The notes under the pieces: generated by a model
What the model was told of the DNA's origin: nothing
The model's database searches: none
The model's input: the letters and a program-made list of their open reading frames with translations, nothing else
Shown here: piece by piece, positions 10,918 through 23,002 of the stretch
How the letters are laid out: every line of letters begins with the position of its first letter
Numbering within the stretch: the stretch's first letter is position 1
Source: Anarhynchus alexandrinus
Lineage: Eukaryota > Chordata > Aves > Charadriiformes > Charadriidae
DNA length: 64,000 nt
Direction: 5' to 3'
Assembly (NCBI GenBank): GCA_008711295.1
Contig: VUYV01000045.1
Location: 1,130,842-1,194,841 of the forward strand
Made by a program: the position numbers and the translations under genes

Positions 10918-13900
10918 ACATGAATCTGGAACACTGCTTTTGCCTTTAAAGCTTTCTGAGAGATGAGAATCAAGCTGAGAATTTCCACCTTCATTTCTGC
11001 TGATGTCCTCTACGGAGATTTTCAGAAACAGTGCTCAGGATGGTGCCGAATATTTATCTATTGCCAAAACCCTTACTTTTCACAGCGAGTTCAATAACAG
11101 GCAGGCTTTAAGGCATAAGCCTGGATAACATTTTTGTATCAGTTCAGAGGAATTTGTCTGGAAGCTGAGTGTTGCTACTAGAGCTTGGTTTTCCCTCATC
11201 TCTTGCACTCTCCAGCAGCAGAGACAGCTCTGTGTTTCGCAGTGCCCTCTTGGGAAAGAGAAGCTGTTTGGGCAGTTGGCCGAGGAGCGGGTGCACAGCA
11301 TACCTGCACCCCGCATTTCCCACCTTCCACAGACACGCTTCGATGCATGGCACGTGGGGCTGCACAGGCCACCTTTTGACTGGACAGCTACACTCCTCAA
11401 TGACTTCTACTTGTGGAAGGGATCTGGCAAGTAAGAGACTGAAGCGGCAGATTTTCTCCTCAGCCTGTTGCACATACTGTTTTGTTTCCACTCGTTCTGA
11501 GGTTGCCCATATGTTCCTGCTTTAGATAAAGCTACAAAGCCAGATGGTACAAATAAAATACGTAACAAGACTGTCTGCCCTTGTGAGAAGAGATCGTATC
11601 CTAACGTTAGGAATTGCTAACTGTGAGTAGATGTGTGGAGCTGCTGCAAAAGAGATGGATGCTTGGAGGGATCAAGTTCAGTGCAACACCCAAGGAAGGG
11701 AGTTTCTACCAGCAAACAAAAGCTTCTTGGTGCATTAGACAGTCTTATTGAGAATGCTGAATGGCAACATTAGGGTATACCTGCTGTGTAATTGCAAGAT
11801 GTGACCACAACATGTATAAGAAGGCTTATTGTAAGACTATGCCTGCACTGCAGCTGAAGAGATGACTGTAGCATGAGAAGAGCGCTGCCACACTAACCGC
11901 ACAGATAACAGTGATGGAAACGCTGTGGCACCTCTTTCAGGATGGGTTTGGAGAACTTGCAGCAGTATATTTTTTGCTAGCTTCCACCAAAGTCTGCGCG
12001 CCATGGCACCGTTGTATTTCACACGTGTACTAACTAGACTGAAAATGGCTGATATACCTTCTTATGCTGCATTCACACATCCCAGTTGCACAGTACACAC
12101 GTCTTAACGTAGCCATTAATTATGCTCAGTAGCGTGTCCTTCCTGAAGCTGACTATTCACTACTCTCACTTATTTCTAATAATGTATTAACATGGCGCTT
12201 CCCGCTTCTCATTTAATATGATTGAAAAGCTGTAACCTTTATGTTGTTTATAGTCATCATTGCTTACAAAGCTCAGCTTAACAAAGACTAGTTTGATATG
12301 TGAGGTTTCAAATCCTAAAAACGGCTGCTGCTACTACTAATTACCATTATTATAAATTATTTTTTCTTTTTCTTTACCTTTTATGTTACTCATCAGACTT
12401 GTGATGAAGTCACTTAAGAAGGCAATATTGTAATGATACATAGCAAAATTTGGGCTTAAAGACAGATTTTTGTGTTACAAACATATATCTGAAGGAAGTG
12501 GGAATTTCTTTGGCAACCCTTCCACTTTGGGATGTGCAGACTACTGCAATTTAGGTTATATCACAGGGGTTTTTCATAGGAAAAATACTGTTACAAAATG
12601 CTAGCTTCTACACTTTATTTCAGTGTGTGTTCCCAGCTGTGCTAATGAGAGCCTTCAGCCTGTGTGCCTGTGTTTAACTCAATTTCCATTAAGTCATTGC
12701 AGTTCATCTTACAGTCCTACAGCACTCCAGAAATTTGTGAAAGTGTTCATTTAGATTTGAAAATGCCATAACTCCTCAGCCAGAGCCTTTTTAAGAGGAA
12801 ACAGTCTTTTTATTTCTCTAAACATTTAGTTAGCTGTCCATGATTTGACTTCAGATGTCTTGCAATTACCAACAGCTGAACAAGAGTAGATAAGTACTTA
12901 TTCAGGTGTTGTCAGTAAGAGCACAGTGGGTGAAGGGTGGCTGGAACGTTAATTGGAAACTGTTCTCTTCTTTTGAGTCAATTTTTTGTTATTTAGTTCT
13001 TCACTCTTCAATACCAATGTTCCACCGCTGAAAATACTCCTCAGCTGACTGACCTGTGGGGAGCAGTTTTTCTGTGGGCATTTGACAGGATGCTAACAGT
13101 TTGATGCAGAAAAAAAACTAAGAAATTTCTTAATTTAAGCACGCTCCATATAGTTGTTATATCATAGTGATGTGAAGAGCCTGCTCTGAGCTGTACAAGT
13201 ATTCTTGCTTTCAGAACAAAACATGCTATGTGTGAATTTTATACTGTGCAGCTCAGGAAGAGACTCCTACAACCACTATGGGAAGGGCAGATCTCAGTCT
13301 TGTGTAGAAATGATACCTTGGGTCATTGTTTCCCTGATCATCCAGGCAATGTCACATGAGGATGCGAATGCTTTAGTTGGCCTGATGGTCCACCTCTGTA
13401 ATGTAAAATTAAACAGTTTTGTTTAAATTATTTTTGTAAATGAGATAACATAACTGGAGCAGAACAATCCAAGATTGTTTTTCAGATCAAGAAGTTAGGG
13501 AAATTTGCACATATGTCAGCAATTGCAAGAGAAAAGAAGTCAAACTGTGAGCAGCTAACTGGATGTTAGGAGAGATGGAAAGACTCTTTACTGTTAAAAA
13601 GGCTCTATCTGGGAAATTATGGCATTTTCAAATCAAAATGAAGAGTGTGTTTGGAACGATAAGATTAATTAAATTTGTTCCTACTTCAATGTGTAAACAT
13701 ATCTGAGGCTTGTAGAGTTTTTTCTTCCCTCAGTGTCCTCCAGAGATACTCCTTCTCAAGGGTATCTTTATAGGAAGATAGGATTTAAACCTCTTTGTTA
13801 TTCATGCTGTTTGCATTTCTTGAATTTTCCATTCTTACGACATGTCTTTCCCTCAAATCATCATATGCAGCTGTGTGTACTTGAACCATGAGATGTTATA

Positions 13901-15261
13901 GACTAGTTTTAGGAGCTGCTGGTTTCACACAGTGAATTTCTAACAATTTGAGACGAGTTACACATTCAGTAGTTTCTATCCTTGTTTTAAGAGGATTGTT
14001 ACTGTCCCTTTAGTAGGGCAGTTACCAAGGTTAGTAAAATTTCTGCTTTCGACCAACACTTGAGCAATATTGCCCCAGTGTTCACTTCTTGTTTATGCAG
14101 ACTGAGGAAATGGAAGTAGAATTCAGTGTGAAGGATTCACATTGAAAAAAGATGGGCTGTTGACTTGTGAAATTGCTTAACCAAAATATCTTTATTAAAA
14201 GACAAGAATCTCATTGATAATTTCTTCCTAGTGAAGAAAAATATGAAAGATCAGTTTATTTATACAATAAATTAAACCAGTAATAAACAGAAATACTTGG
14301 CAGCCATCTAGGGCCTAAGACAACACTCCTTTAAGTATTTCAGTGGATCACAAGAGAGATATTCTCATACAACTAATGCTCTGATGACACATTAATGGGA
14401 ATGTTGTAAACATCTACAGAGAGCTCACAGATGAAAGAGGTAGCTTTAAAGATATATAGAAACACAAAAGCTGCAAACACAAGCTTTGCTTGGAATATTA
14501 AGACAGTTTATCATGCTTAATATAAGGTTATAAATATTTTCCGATGTCTCTAGCAAGTGAAATAAATTTGACAAATTTGTAAAGAGATAAAACTTGAGAC
14601 CACTGTGCTATTCCATTAACATGAGGGGAGAGGTCACCAGCATGAACCAGGTGAAGTGTAAGAGAGACCACAAAAAATCTCAGTGAAATATGAACATTTA
14701 TAGAGAATTATAAGTATAGTTAATACAACCTCAGAATGTAACGGGCTATACCGTGGGGCTATAGCTGCGTTTTATCTGTGCCAGTGCTGTTGGAGGCTAA
14801 ATTCTGTAGGAGCTTTTGAGTGTTTTCATAGAATCTGCAATACCTGGTGTTAGAGGAATAAATTGTAGCACTATGTGCTCAATATTAATCTATTTAATAC
14901 AAAATAACATTAGAAAAAATTTCACCTTCAAACAACATTGAAAAGTTACAAAGATCCTATAAAATGGGAAAAGCATCAGATATTAAGCCAGGTATTATCG
15001 TAGAATAGTTCTCCTGAAATGTAGTTTTCCAACATATATTTAAGGTATACCAGGTAAGCAAGAAATCAGCTTCATTCAGAGTAGGCTCAACAGCCAAATG
15101 AAAGCAGAATTCGCGTGCAAGAATGAATCCTCACTCACAGAAAGAATTGTGGTTTCGCTGTCAGTGTCCAGAATGGAAGTTAATAAAATGTCTGTTATTT
15201 TCTTTCCATACTGTGTTTGAAAGGTCCCTACTTAATCCTATGAAATTTTAATAGTAATAAT

Positions 15262-15278
15262 ACATTATTATTATTATC
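15262..15278. repeat. (ATT)n microsatellite
   Basis: Short run of ATT units in a very AT-rich stretch. Confidence 0.75.
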
Positions 15279-16056
15279 ATTTTAAGTAAATTTAACACCT
15301 TATTTCTTTCTAATTTTTAGTTTGAAATACTTCAATTTCTTTTCGCACCTTCTGTGCACATTGCAAGCACTTTTTTTTACAGAATTTCCTCCTTACGTGC
15401 AATGAGATTGCCTTGATTAAGTTAAGAATATCCTGCCTTTTCAAAATTCTCTTTAAAATTATTTCTTCTAGAAATACAAACCAGATAAATGTCTTTCACA
15501 TCTTCTCATAAATTGTTTGATAAATTTATCCTGGGAACCAATGTGAAAATTCCACAAGCTTTCCTGGGAGAAAATTCAAATTTTTATATGTCTGTGTGGT
15601 AAATGACAGAGAGTAAAACCAGAAGAATTGCAAGTATTCCATGGGAACATAAATAGAATATATTTACTTTGTGAACAGATTGGCTAGCTGTAAAAGTTCA
15701 GGAGTTTTTTAGCTTGGGAATTATATCTGGGCATAATTTTCAAAGGGAAAACACTAGTTTAGTCCATTCAATCCTTCTGACACATATAGATAACATGGAA
15801 TTAAAATTAAAGCAGTAGTGTAAGAAAGCAGAATGTTATTTTAAAACAAGTACATAAATTCAAGGTTAGTCCAGTTAGGGAAAGGAACACTTTCCAGAAA
15901 AACTGTGTCCTGTCTCCCTAAACCCCATACAAATCTAATCCAGATGAATCATAGAATTATAGAATCATTAGGTGGGAAAAGACCTTTAAGATCAAGTCCA
16001 ACCGTAAACCTAACACTGCCAAGTCCACCACTAAACCACATCTCTAAGTGCCACAT

Positions 16057-16722
16057 CTACGTGTCTTTTAAATACCTCCAGGGATGGTGACTCAACCACT
16101 TCCCTGGGCAGCCTGTTCTAGTGCTTGTCAATCTTTTCAGTGAAGAATTTTTTTCTAATATCCAATCTAAACTGCTCTGGTGGAACTTGAGGCTGTTTCC
16201 TCTCGTCTTATTGCTTGTTACTTGGGAGAAGAGACTGACACCCACCTCACTACAACCTCCTTTCAGGTAGATGTAGAGACCAATAAAGTCTCCCCTGAGC
16301 TTCCTTTTCTCCAGGCTGAACAACCCCAGTTCTCTCAGCCACTTCCCATAAGACTTGTTGTCTAGACCTCTCACCAGCTTTGTTACTTTTCTCTGAACAT
16401 GCTCCAGCACCTCAATGTCTTTCTTGTAATGACGGATCCAAAACTGAACACAGTATTTGAGGCATGGCCTCATTGGTGTCGAGTACAGGGTGACAATCAC
16501 TTCCCTAGTCCTGTGGGCCACACTATTTCTGACACAGGACAGGATACTATTGGCCTTCTTGGCCACCTGGGCACACTGATGGCTCATATTCAGCTGGCTG
16601 TCAACCAGCATCTCCAGGTCCTTCTCTGCCAGGCAGCTTTCCAGCTTTCCAAGCCTGTAGTGTTTCATAGGGTTTTTGTGACCCAAGTGCGGGACCCGGC
16701 ACTTGGCCTTGTTGAACCTCAT
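16057..16722 (-). pseudogene. CR1 ORF2 C-terminal domain (221 codons open)
   Basis: Frame beginning [15 protein letters not shown] and containing [38 protein letters not shown] text (here [17 protein letters not shown]), [35 protein letters not shown] and [12 protein letters not shown]. It parallels the 278-codon frame at 7764-8600 almost residue for residue. It then diverges after '[10 protein letters not shown]', where a frameshift moves out of the RLDIRK...HWNRLP frame. A dead retrotransposon gene. Confidence 0.88.
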
Positions 16723-16740
16723 GCCATTGACTTCAGCCCA

Positions 16741-17001
16741 TCAATCCAGCCTGTCCAGATCCCTCTGTAGAGCCTTCCTACCCTCAAGTAGATCAACAAT
16801 CCAACCCAACTTGGTGACGTCCGCAGACTTACTGAGGGTCCACTTGATCCACTTGTCCCTATCACTGATAATGATATTAAGCAGAACTGGCCCCAATACT
16901 GAGCCTTGGAGAACATCACTTGTGACCTGCCACCAACTGGGTTTAAGTCCATTCACCGTCACTCTTTGGGCCCGGCCATCTGGCCAGTTTTTACCCAGCA
17001 A
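16741..17001 (-). pseudogene. CR1 ORF2, catalytic-region fragment with SADV in place of FADD
   Basis: Short frame holding [31 protein letters not shown] (the RT block usually '[13 protein letters not shown]'), [13 protein letters not shown] and [16 protein letters not shown]. The catalytic position reads S-A-D-V (16816-16827) where active CR1s have F-A-D-D. The same replacement occurs in the copy at 7681-8640. A frameshift separates it from the C-terminal fragment. Confidence 0.85.
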
Positions 17002-17132
17002 AGAGTATGTCTCTCCAAGCCATGAACAGCCAGTTTCTCCAGCAGAATGGTGTGGGAAATGGTGTCAAAGGCTTTACAAAAGCCCAGGTAGACAACATCC
17101 ACAACCTTTCCCTCATCCGCTAAGTGAGTCAC

Positions 17133-17885
17133 CTAGTCATAGAAGGAGATCAGGTTAGTCAAGCATGACCTGCCTTTCAGGAACCCATGCTGGCTGGGCC
17201 TGATTGCCTGGTTGTCCTTTATGTGCCACATAATGGCACTCAGGATGATCTGCTCCATAACCTTCCCAGGCACTGAAGTCAAACTAACAGGCCTGTAGTT
17301 CCCCAGGTCCTTGCTCTGGCCCTTCTTGCAGATGGGCATCACAATTGCTAACCTCCAGTCAGCTGGAACCTCCCCAGTTAGCCAGGACTGCTGATAAATG
17401 ATGGAAAGTGGCTTGGTGGGCACTTCTGCCAGCTCCCTCAGTACCTTTGGGTGGATCCCATCTGGGCCCATAGACTTGTGTGTGTCTAAGTGGTGTAGCA
17501 GGTTGCTCACTATTTCCCCTTGGACTATGGGGTCTTCATTCTGCTCCCCGTCCCTGTCTGCCAGCTCAGGGGGCTGGGTACCCTGAGAACAACTGGTCTG
17601 ACTATTAAAGACTGAGCCAGAGAAGGCATTAAGTACCTCAGCCTTTTCCCCATCCTTTGGCACTATGTTTCTGCCCCCATCCAATAAAGGATGGAGATAC
17701 TTCTTAGCCCTCCTTTTGTTGCTAATGTATTTATAGAAATATTTTTTATTGCCTTTTATTGCAGTAGCCAGATTAAGTTCTAGTTGGGCTTTGGTGCTAA
17801 TAATTTTCTCCCCGCGCAACCTCACAACCTCCTTGTGGTCCTCCTGAGTTGCCTGCCCCTTCCTCCAAAAGTCACAAACTCTCAT
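17133..17885 (-). pseudogene. CR1 ORF2, start of reverse transcriptase (250 codons open)
   Basis: Frame covering the linker after the endonuclease and RT blocks 0-2. Visible blocks: NLATAIKGNKKYFYKYISNK (typical of CR1 just before RT), SMGPDGIHPKVLRELAE, PADWRLAIVMPICKKG, NYRPVSLTSVPGKVMEQI and QHGFLKGRSCLTNLISFYD. The usual 'TGPDGIHP' and 'HGFLKGRSCLTNLI' signatures of CR1 RT are therefore present. The frame ends at a TAG just after SFYD, where intact elements continue into the KAFDTVSH block, so the protein is interrupted. It is the upstream neighbour of the catalytic-region fragment in the same element. Confidence 0.88.
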
Positions 17886-18332
17886 TGTTCCCTCGAGTTA
17901 CAACCAAAGCTCGCTGTTCAGCCAGGCCAGACTTCTTCCTTGTCAGCTTGGCTTTCGGCACATGGGAACAGCCTGTTCCTGCGCCTTTAAGATTTCCTTC
18001 TTGAATAATGTCGAGCTTTCCTGGACTCCTGTGTCCTTCAGGACTGCCTCCGAAAGGACTCTGACAACCAGGCTGCTAAACAGGTCAAAGTCTGCCCTCC
18101 AGAAGTCCAAGGTGGTGGTTCTTACTTCTCCAAGAATTAAAAACTATCATTTTGTGATCGCTATGCCCAAGACAGCTTCCAACTGTGACATCATCCGCAA
18201 GTCCTCTGTTCACAAACAACAGGTCCAGCAGGGTGCCTTCCCTAGTTGGCTCAGTCACCAGCTGTGTCAGGAAGTAATCCTCAACACACTCCAGGAACCT
18301 CCTAAACTGTTTACTCTCTGTTGTACTGTAAT

Positions 18333-20335
18333 ACTCTTCTTGGTTACAAGTGCCTTCGTTTGATGAATTAGGTCAGTTGGGCTACATCTAGATAGAAAGG
18401 ATCTACCCACACAGACCCAGTTGTGAGACTGAGATCTTTGTTGTAACAGAGATCATGAAGAGATGCAACTATCACAGCACTAGTGTTAGTTGCCTGCTCA
18501 GTCAAAGTGCAGCGTCTAGATTCAGGCACCATATTTCAAGGGAGATGTGAGTAAATCCAAGGCCAAAAAATTAATTTATGAGGAATGAATGAACAAATTA
18601 GATGTCAGATTAGAGATGAAGGGCCACTGTGCTGCTCTGCAGATAAGAAGGTGCTAAATTCTCAGGCAGAGATAATCTTTTCTTCTAAGTCCACTATGGA
18701 TAAAACTAGTTTAGTTTTAAAACCAGTTAGGGATGCATACAATTCTATTACGTCATGTTGTCAAAAGGTTGTCTAGTGCCACATCTTGCCACAGTCGTAG
18801 CTCAGCCATAGGCCTAATTACCCATTCAACTATTGTCCACCGCTTTTTTCCAAAGCTATCCTGGGGTCTTTCATCTGCAACCAGTGGGTATAAAGACATT
18901 ATAACTGTCCTCCACAGAGTGAAAACAGTAGGAATTCAGCTAATATATTTCTTATAAATGGCAAGTAAATTCATTTTTTAAAGCTCAAATTAAACAAAAG
19001 AATCAGTATAAATCACCTTTATCTTTGAGAAAAGAGTACGAGAGGTAAGAGTTAAGGAAAAAGAGCAAACACAAGTGATGAGATTTTCCCTTCCACTTTT
19101 TCAACATCAATGAATATTTTATTGGATTCTGGAAGGCATAAAGGAAGATTCTTTTTTTATTCTAAGGAAGGGAATTTTCAATGGGATTTTACATATTTAT
19201 TCTAGGAGTACCATTTATTACAACTGCTTTATTTTCTAGCAAAATTTGTTAAAGGCCACAAAGCCAGGTCCTCTTTACATGATAAAGTGAAGGTGACTAT
19301 TCAAGGACTATTCTGTTCAGCTGCCTTAGCGTTGAGGTACCTGCTCTGAAAGAGTCATGTCTTTGCCACTATAACTATCCTTTGCTAGTGTTAGTTCCAG
19401 TGAATCAAAAGAAGGCATTGGATAGCTCTAGCTGAGGACTAGATGAAGAGTTGTGTAGATTCTTGGAACCTGCACAACCCAAGGACGCAAAGCAGACTCC
19501 AGACCCTGACATTGCCGTTCTCTTAACTGTTATGTGATGATTTTAAAGATTCAAAATAGAAAGAACTATGCTGAGAGCACACTTTTTTTTCTTTTTTTTT
19601 TTCTTTGAACCATCTGTATGCAGACCCCCTCCAGGAAACGATTTAAAGCTTGTACTTTCGATCGTGCTGTTTATTTCCTTGAAACAACTGTTTGTTCTTG
19701 CACTAAATTCAACAAAACCTCATGAGTCACTAACTTTGAAATTGATTGGGCATTCTGGAGCAAGTTAAAAGCCCCCTATGTATTTCTTCATTTGCTGAAA
19801 AGATACAGGCTCACAAGATTTTCAGTGCTTCTGGTAGCCCAGGGGAGAGGTCTTTAATTGGTGAGTGTACCAAAAAAAAAAAAAAAGGAAGGATTCCCTT
19901 GTAAGAAATTTCTCTTTTACGGATGCTATGCTTTATTCTTTTATCTGGGTTGAGCCTGTAAGCTGCTGAGCACCTTTAATTCCCTACTGAAATCGTGGGG
20001 GCTGCTAGAAGTTCTTCACCATCACTGTTTCAAAAGGATTTTGGGGAGTTTCAAACTTCAGAGGGCTGAGCCCTTGTTGAACTGGTCAGTTATGGTCCAG
20101 AGCAGAAGGTCTTCACCTGGGGGAAAACATCACTGCTCTAGTGCTGCAGACCACCTGATCAGGGTAAGGAAGTGAGTAAAGCCTTTTTTTTAACCAACTC
20201 AAGAAAGTCTCTGCATCACAGATCCTGGTTCTCATATGGAATTTTAACTCCTTGACATCTGCTAAAAGAAAAACATCACAGGATGAGGATACTCAGCAAG
20301 ATTTCTGGGTGGTGACTGGAGTAAATTCTTGGAGT
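18333..20335. other. 2 kb unique sequence, no gene recognised
   Basis: No exon or RNA gene recognised. Contains pyrimidine runs on the plus strand (19583-19605) and an A-run (19872-19886). The short open frames are unconvincing. Confidence 0.5.
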
Positions 20336-20735
20336 CAGAGAATAGTCTAGGTTGGAAAAGACCTTTAAGATCATTGAATACAACCATTAATGTAACACTG
20401 CCAAGACGACCACTAAAGCATGTCCCTAAGTACATGTAACTATCTTTTAAATACCTCCAGGGATGGTGCTTCAACTGTTTCCCTGGGCAGCCTGTTCCAA
20501 TGTTTGATCTTCAGTGAAGAAATTTTTCATAACATCCAGTCTAAACCTCCCCTGGTGCAACTTAAGACCATTTCCTCTCGTCCTGTTGCAAGTTACTTGG
20601 GAGAAGAGACCAAGCCCCACCTCTCAACAACCTCCTTTCAAGTAGTTGTAGAGAGCGATAAGGTCTCCCCTCAGCCTCCTTTTCTCCAGACTAAACAACC
20701 CCAGTTCCCTCAGCTGCTCCTTGTAAAACTGTGCT
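20336..20735 (-). mobile_element. CR1: CR1 LINE 3' end, 400 bp
   Basis: Minus-strand CR1 3' end with complemented GGTCTTTTCCAACC (gttggaaaagacc at 20351), the '...CCACTAAA.CATGTCCCTAA' block and C-terminal ORF2 text up to 'ctcagctgctccttgtaaaa'. Its terminal octamers are degraded (cagagaata). It is truncated exactly where a plus-strand CR1 begins, giving a head-to-head pair. Confidence 0.9.
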
Positions 20736-20922
20736 AATCACTGATAAGGAAGAATCAACTGAAGATGCAGTAATCTATGAAAGCCCTGTCTGTAGTGGCC
20801 ATGAAACAATGAAGTTCAATACCATGAAGGGAGTGAGGAAGGAGAGTAGCAGACTACAGACCCCGGCGTTCAGGAGAGCAGATTTCAGCTTATTCAGAAA
20901 ACTGGTGGGTGGGAGCACATGA
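20734..20922 (+). pseudogene. CR1 ORF2 endonuclease C-terminal fragment
   Basis: Open frame [12 protein letters not shown]...VCSGHETMKF...RRADFSLFRKLVGG. In CR1 the APE-type endonuclease ends with an S-D-H motif in the context CSDHE(I/M)VEF, followed by a linker with RADF..F..L. Here the motif reads S-G-H (20794-20802), losing the aspartate. This is the most upstream coding remnant in the window and shows that the element once extended into the endonuclease domain. Confidence 0.75.
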
Positions 20923-21300
20923 GAGGCAGCTCTGAAGGATCTCAGAAAATCTGGAAGGTCTTAAGGGCAGCAACCTCCTAGTGTAGGGAGTGTCCATCAG
21001 GAAGACAAGCAGATATACCAGGAGATTGCTTAAGCTCAGCAGGGACCTCATGACACAAACTTCAGTGGCAAAAAGGAGGTGAAAGCAGAGCAGGCTACAG
21101 AGGATGAATTTAGGAACATTGGCTGGCCATGTAGGAAAAAGTGTCAGAAAAGCCAAAGCTGAACTGGAGATCAGAGACTTAGGGGGCATCAAAGTCAAAA
21201 AGAAGAGGTTCTATCACTGTGTTAGTGGTAAAAGGCTGAACAAGGGAAAATGTGGTCCTGCGGGATGGTTGATTTAGTGACAGCAGGCACAAAGGTACCG

Positions 21301-21385
21301 AGGTACTCAGTGCTGTACTGGTACAGTGCTGTACAGGTACTCAGTGCTGTACTGAAGTACTGAGGCTGAGGTACTCAGCACTGTC
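21301..21385 (+). repeat. 34-bp tandem repeat inside CR1 (about 2.5 copies)
   Basis: Units start at 21301, 21335 and 21369, each with AGGTACTCAG. The first two share the 20-mer AGGTACTCAGTGCTGTACTG exactly. The third continues as ordinary CR1 text (ending 'gactcagtcttcactgac'), so units one and two are an expansion of a CR1 segment. The units are rich in GTAC palindromes. Confidence 0.8.
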
Positions 21386-22246
21386 TTTGACTCAGTCTTC
21401 ACTGACTAAGCTTCTGTGCTTAGTGAAGGGGGAGAACTACCAGCAGTGGGTGTGGAGTGAGTCAGGTTTTACTTATAAGAATTTGACCCATACACGTCCA
21501 TGGAAGCAAATGGGATTTATCCAAGGGTTATGAGTGATCTGGCCAATATCTCTGCAGTATCTACCATCTTTGAAAGGTTGTGGAGACAATGGGAAGAGGG
21601 GAATCCTTGATGAGTGGAAAAAGGAAAATGTTACCAACCCATGTTAAAAAAAAAACAACACCAAAAAACCAAAAGGATAATCCAGGTAACTAAAGGTTGG
21701 ACTGTCTTGGGGGATCATGGAGTGAGTCCTCTTGGAAGCCATTTCTGGGTACACAAGACAGAACTGAGTGATTGGGTACAATCAGCATGGTTTTACCAAA
21801 AGTAAATCATGCCTGACCAACCTGGCTGTCTTCCATGATAGAATCATTGGATTTGTGGACCAGGGGAACACAGGGAATGTCATTTATTTTGACCTTAACT
21901 TTTGACATTGTCTCCTACAATACTCTTGTATCCAAGATAAGATATTCCAGTCTGGATGAATGGGCAATTAGATAGGTAAAAATCTGGTTGGATGATTGGT
22001 CTGAGAAGCTACTGGCTGAGCCAGTAATAAGTGGAGTACTGCAGGGTTTTACTGTGGGACCTGTCCTGCTTAACAACTTTATCATTGAGTTGAAGGAGGC
22101 AATGGAGTGTACATTATCAAGACTGCAGACAACACCAAACTGCAGGGACCAGTGGATACACTCAAGGGCAGAGCTGCCTTCTGTGGGAACCTAGACAAAC
22201 TGTAGGAATGCGCAGATAAAAACATTATCATATTCAACTAAGATAA

Positions 22247-22615
22247 GTGCAGGGTCCTGCACCTGGAAAGGATGAGTCCTCTGCAGCAATGCAGGCTAGT
22301 GCTGGAGTAAGGGGGGCAGCTTTGCTGAAAAGGCCCTGGGATATTAGCAGACAGGGAACCAAGCGTAAGGCAGCAATGTCTCTGGCAGCAAAGAGGGCCA
22401 ACAACGTCCTGGTCTGTATGATCAGAAGAATAGACAGGAAGTGGAGCGAAATGATCATCTCCCTTTACTCAGCACTCCTTAGACTGCATCTACAATATCA
22501 CATTCCATTTTGGGCTCCTGAATACAGGAAAGATGTGAATGAACTGGAATGGGTTTGGTGGAGGGCCACCAAGATGGTCAGGGACTGGAGCACTCACCCT
22601 GTAAAGAGCAGCTGA
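22247..22615 (+). pseudogene. CR1 ORF2 C-terminal fragment (122 codons open)
   Basis: Contains MSLAAKRANNVLVCMIRR, SEMIISLYSALLRLHLQYHI and the block PFWAPEYRKDVNELEWVWWR-ATKMVRDW. This matches the family pattern of an 'AAKKAN', a 'LYSALVRPHLEYCVQFWAP' and an 'LLERVQRRATKM' block. The frame breaks before the [14 protein letters not shown] block. Diverged but unmistakable CR1 RT C-terminal domain. Confidence 0.8.
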
Positions 22616-23002
22616 AGAACCAGGTCTCGTTGAGCCTTAGGCAGAGATGGCTTCAAGAGGACCTAACAGCAGCACCCCATCACCTCTGGGAAGATCAGTA
22701 AGAAGACGGAGTTGGGCTGTTCCAAGCAGAGCATGATGGGAGGATGAGGTGATGGGCAGAACCTGAAATTAAAGGTTCAAACTGTATATGAAAAAAAAAC
22801 CACATTTTCCCCATAAGGAGAGTCAGGTACTGCATTAGGTTGCCCAAAATGTTTTACTGACTCTGTCCTTGGAGGATTTCAAGATCCCACTGGATAAAGC
22901 CCTGAACAACTTAATTTGACCTAACAGCTGACCCTACTCTGAGCAGGATATTGGACTACAGACCTCCTGAGATCCTTTCCAGACTGAATTTTCCTGTGGT
23001 CC

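Larger units (their letters stand above)
9376..15947. other. 6.6 kb without recognisable genes or mobile elements
   Basis: AT-rich sequence with two simple repeats (10892-10917 and 15262-15278). A locally GC-richer patch at ~11160-11530 has overlapping open frames on both strands (118 codons plus, 115 and 106 minus). None resembles a known protein, and openness in several frames at once points to composition rather than coding. No tRNA- or snRNA-like structure noticed. Confidence 0.5.
15948..18332 (-). mobile_element. CR1: CR1 LINE, 5'-truncated, ~2.4 kb
   Basis: The longest CR1 in the window. In minus orientation, from right to left, it has several parts. First comes a 5' portion at ~17950-18332, which I take from memory to be the upstream ORF2 region of related avian CR1s. 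Then come the N-terminal and central RT, the altered catalytic motif, the C-terminal domain and the 3' UTR with octamers (atcatagaattatagaatc at 15948). It ends at the left against 'ccagatga' with no obvious target duplication, as usual for CR1. It breaks at the right after 'ttgtactgta'. Stops and frameshifts interrupt ORF2 several times, but three segments stay open for 86 to 250 codons. Confidence 0.93.
20734..23002 (+). mobile_element. CR1: Older CR1 LINE, 5'-truncated, ~2.27 kb
   Basis: A plus-strand CR1 that starts inside the endonuclease domain, runs through RT and ends in a diverged 3' UTR ('tcctttccagactgaattttcctgtggtcc', lacking clear ATTCTATG octamers). Landmarks in order: endonuclease end VCSGHETMKF with RADFSLFRKL (20731-20922 frame); linker text around 21100-21240; an expanded tandem repeat (21301-21385); 'gggaagaggggaatccttga' (~21590); 'agcatggttttaccaaaagtaaatcatgcctgaccaacct' region (~21784-21825); the TADN-type catalytic position (~22122-22133); the C-terminal block (22247-22615). 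Many indels and stops make it clearly older than the CR1 copies at 7681 and 15948. Confidence 0.88.

Noticed and set aside
11169..11525. Overlapping open frames of 106-118 codons on both strands
   Set aside because: Open in several frames at once in a GC-richer patch. No family resemblance, no splice context that helps, no conserved motif.
21301..21385. CRISPR-like repeat array
   Set aside because: Direct tandem units without spacers inside a CR1 element in a eukaryotic sequence; simple local expansion.
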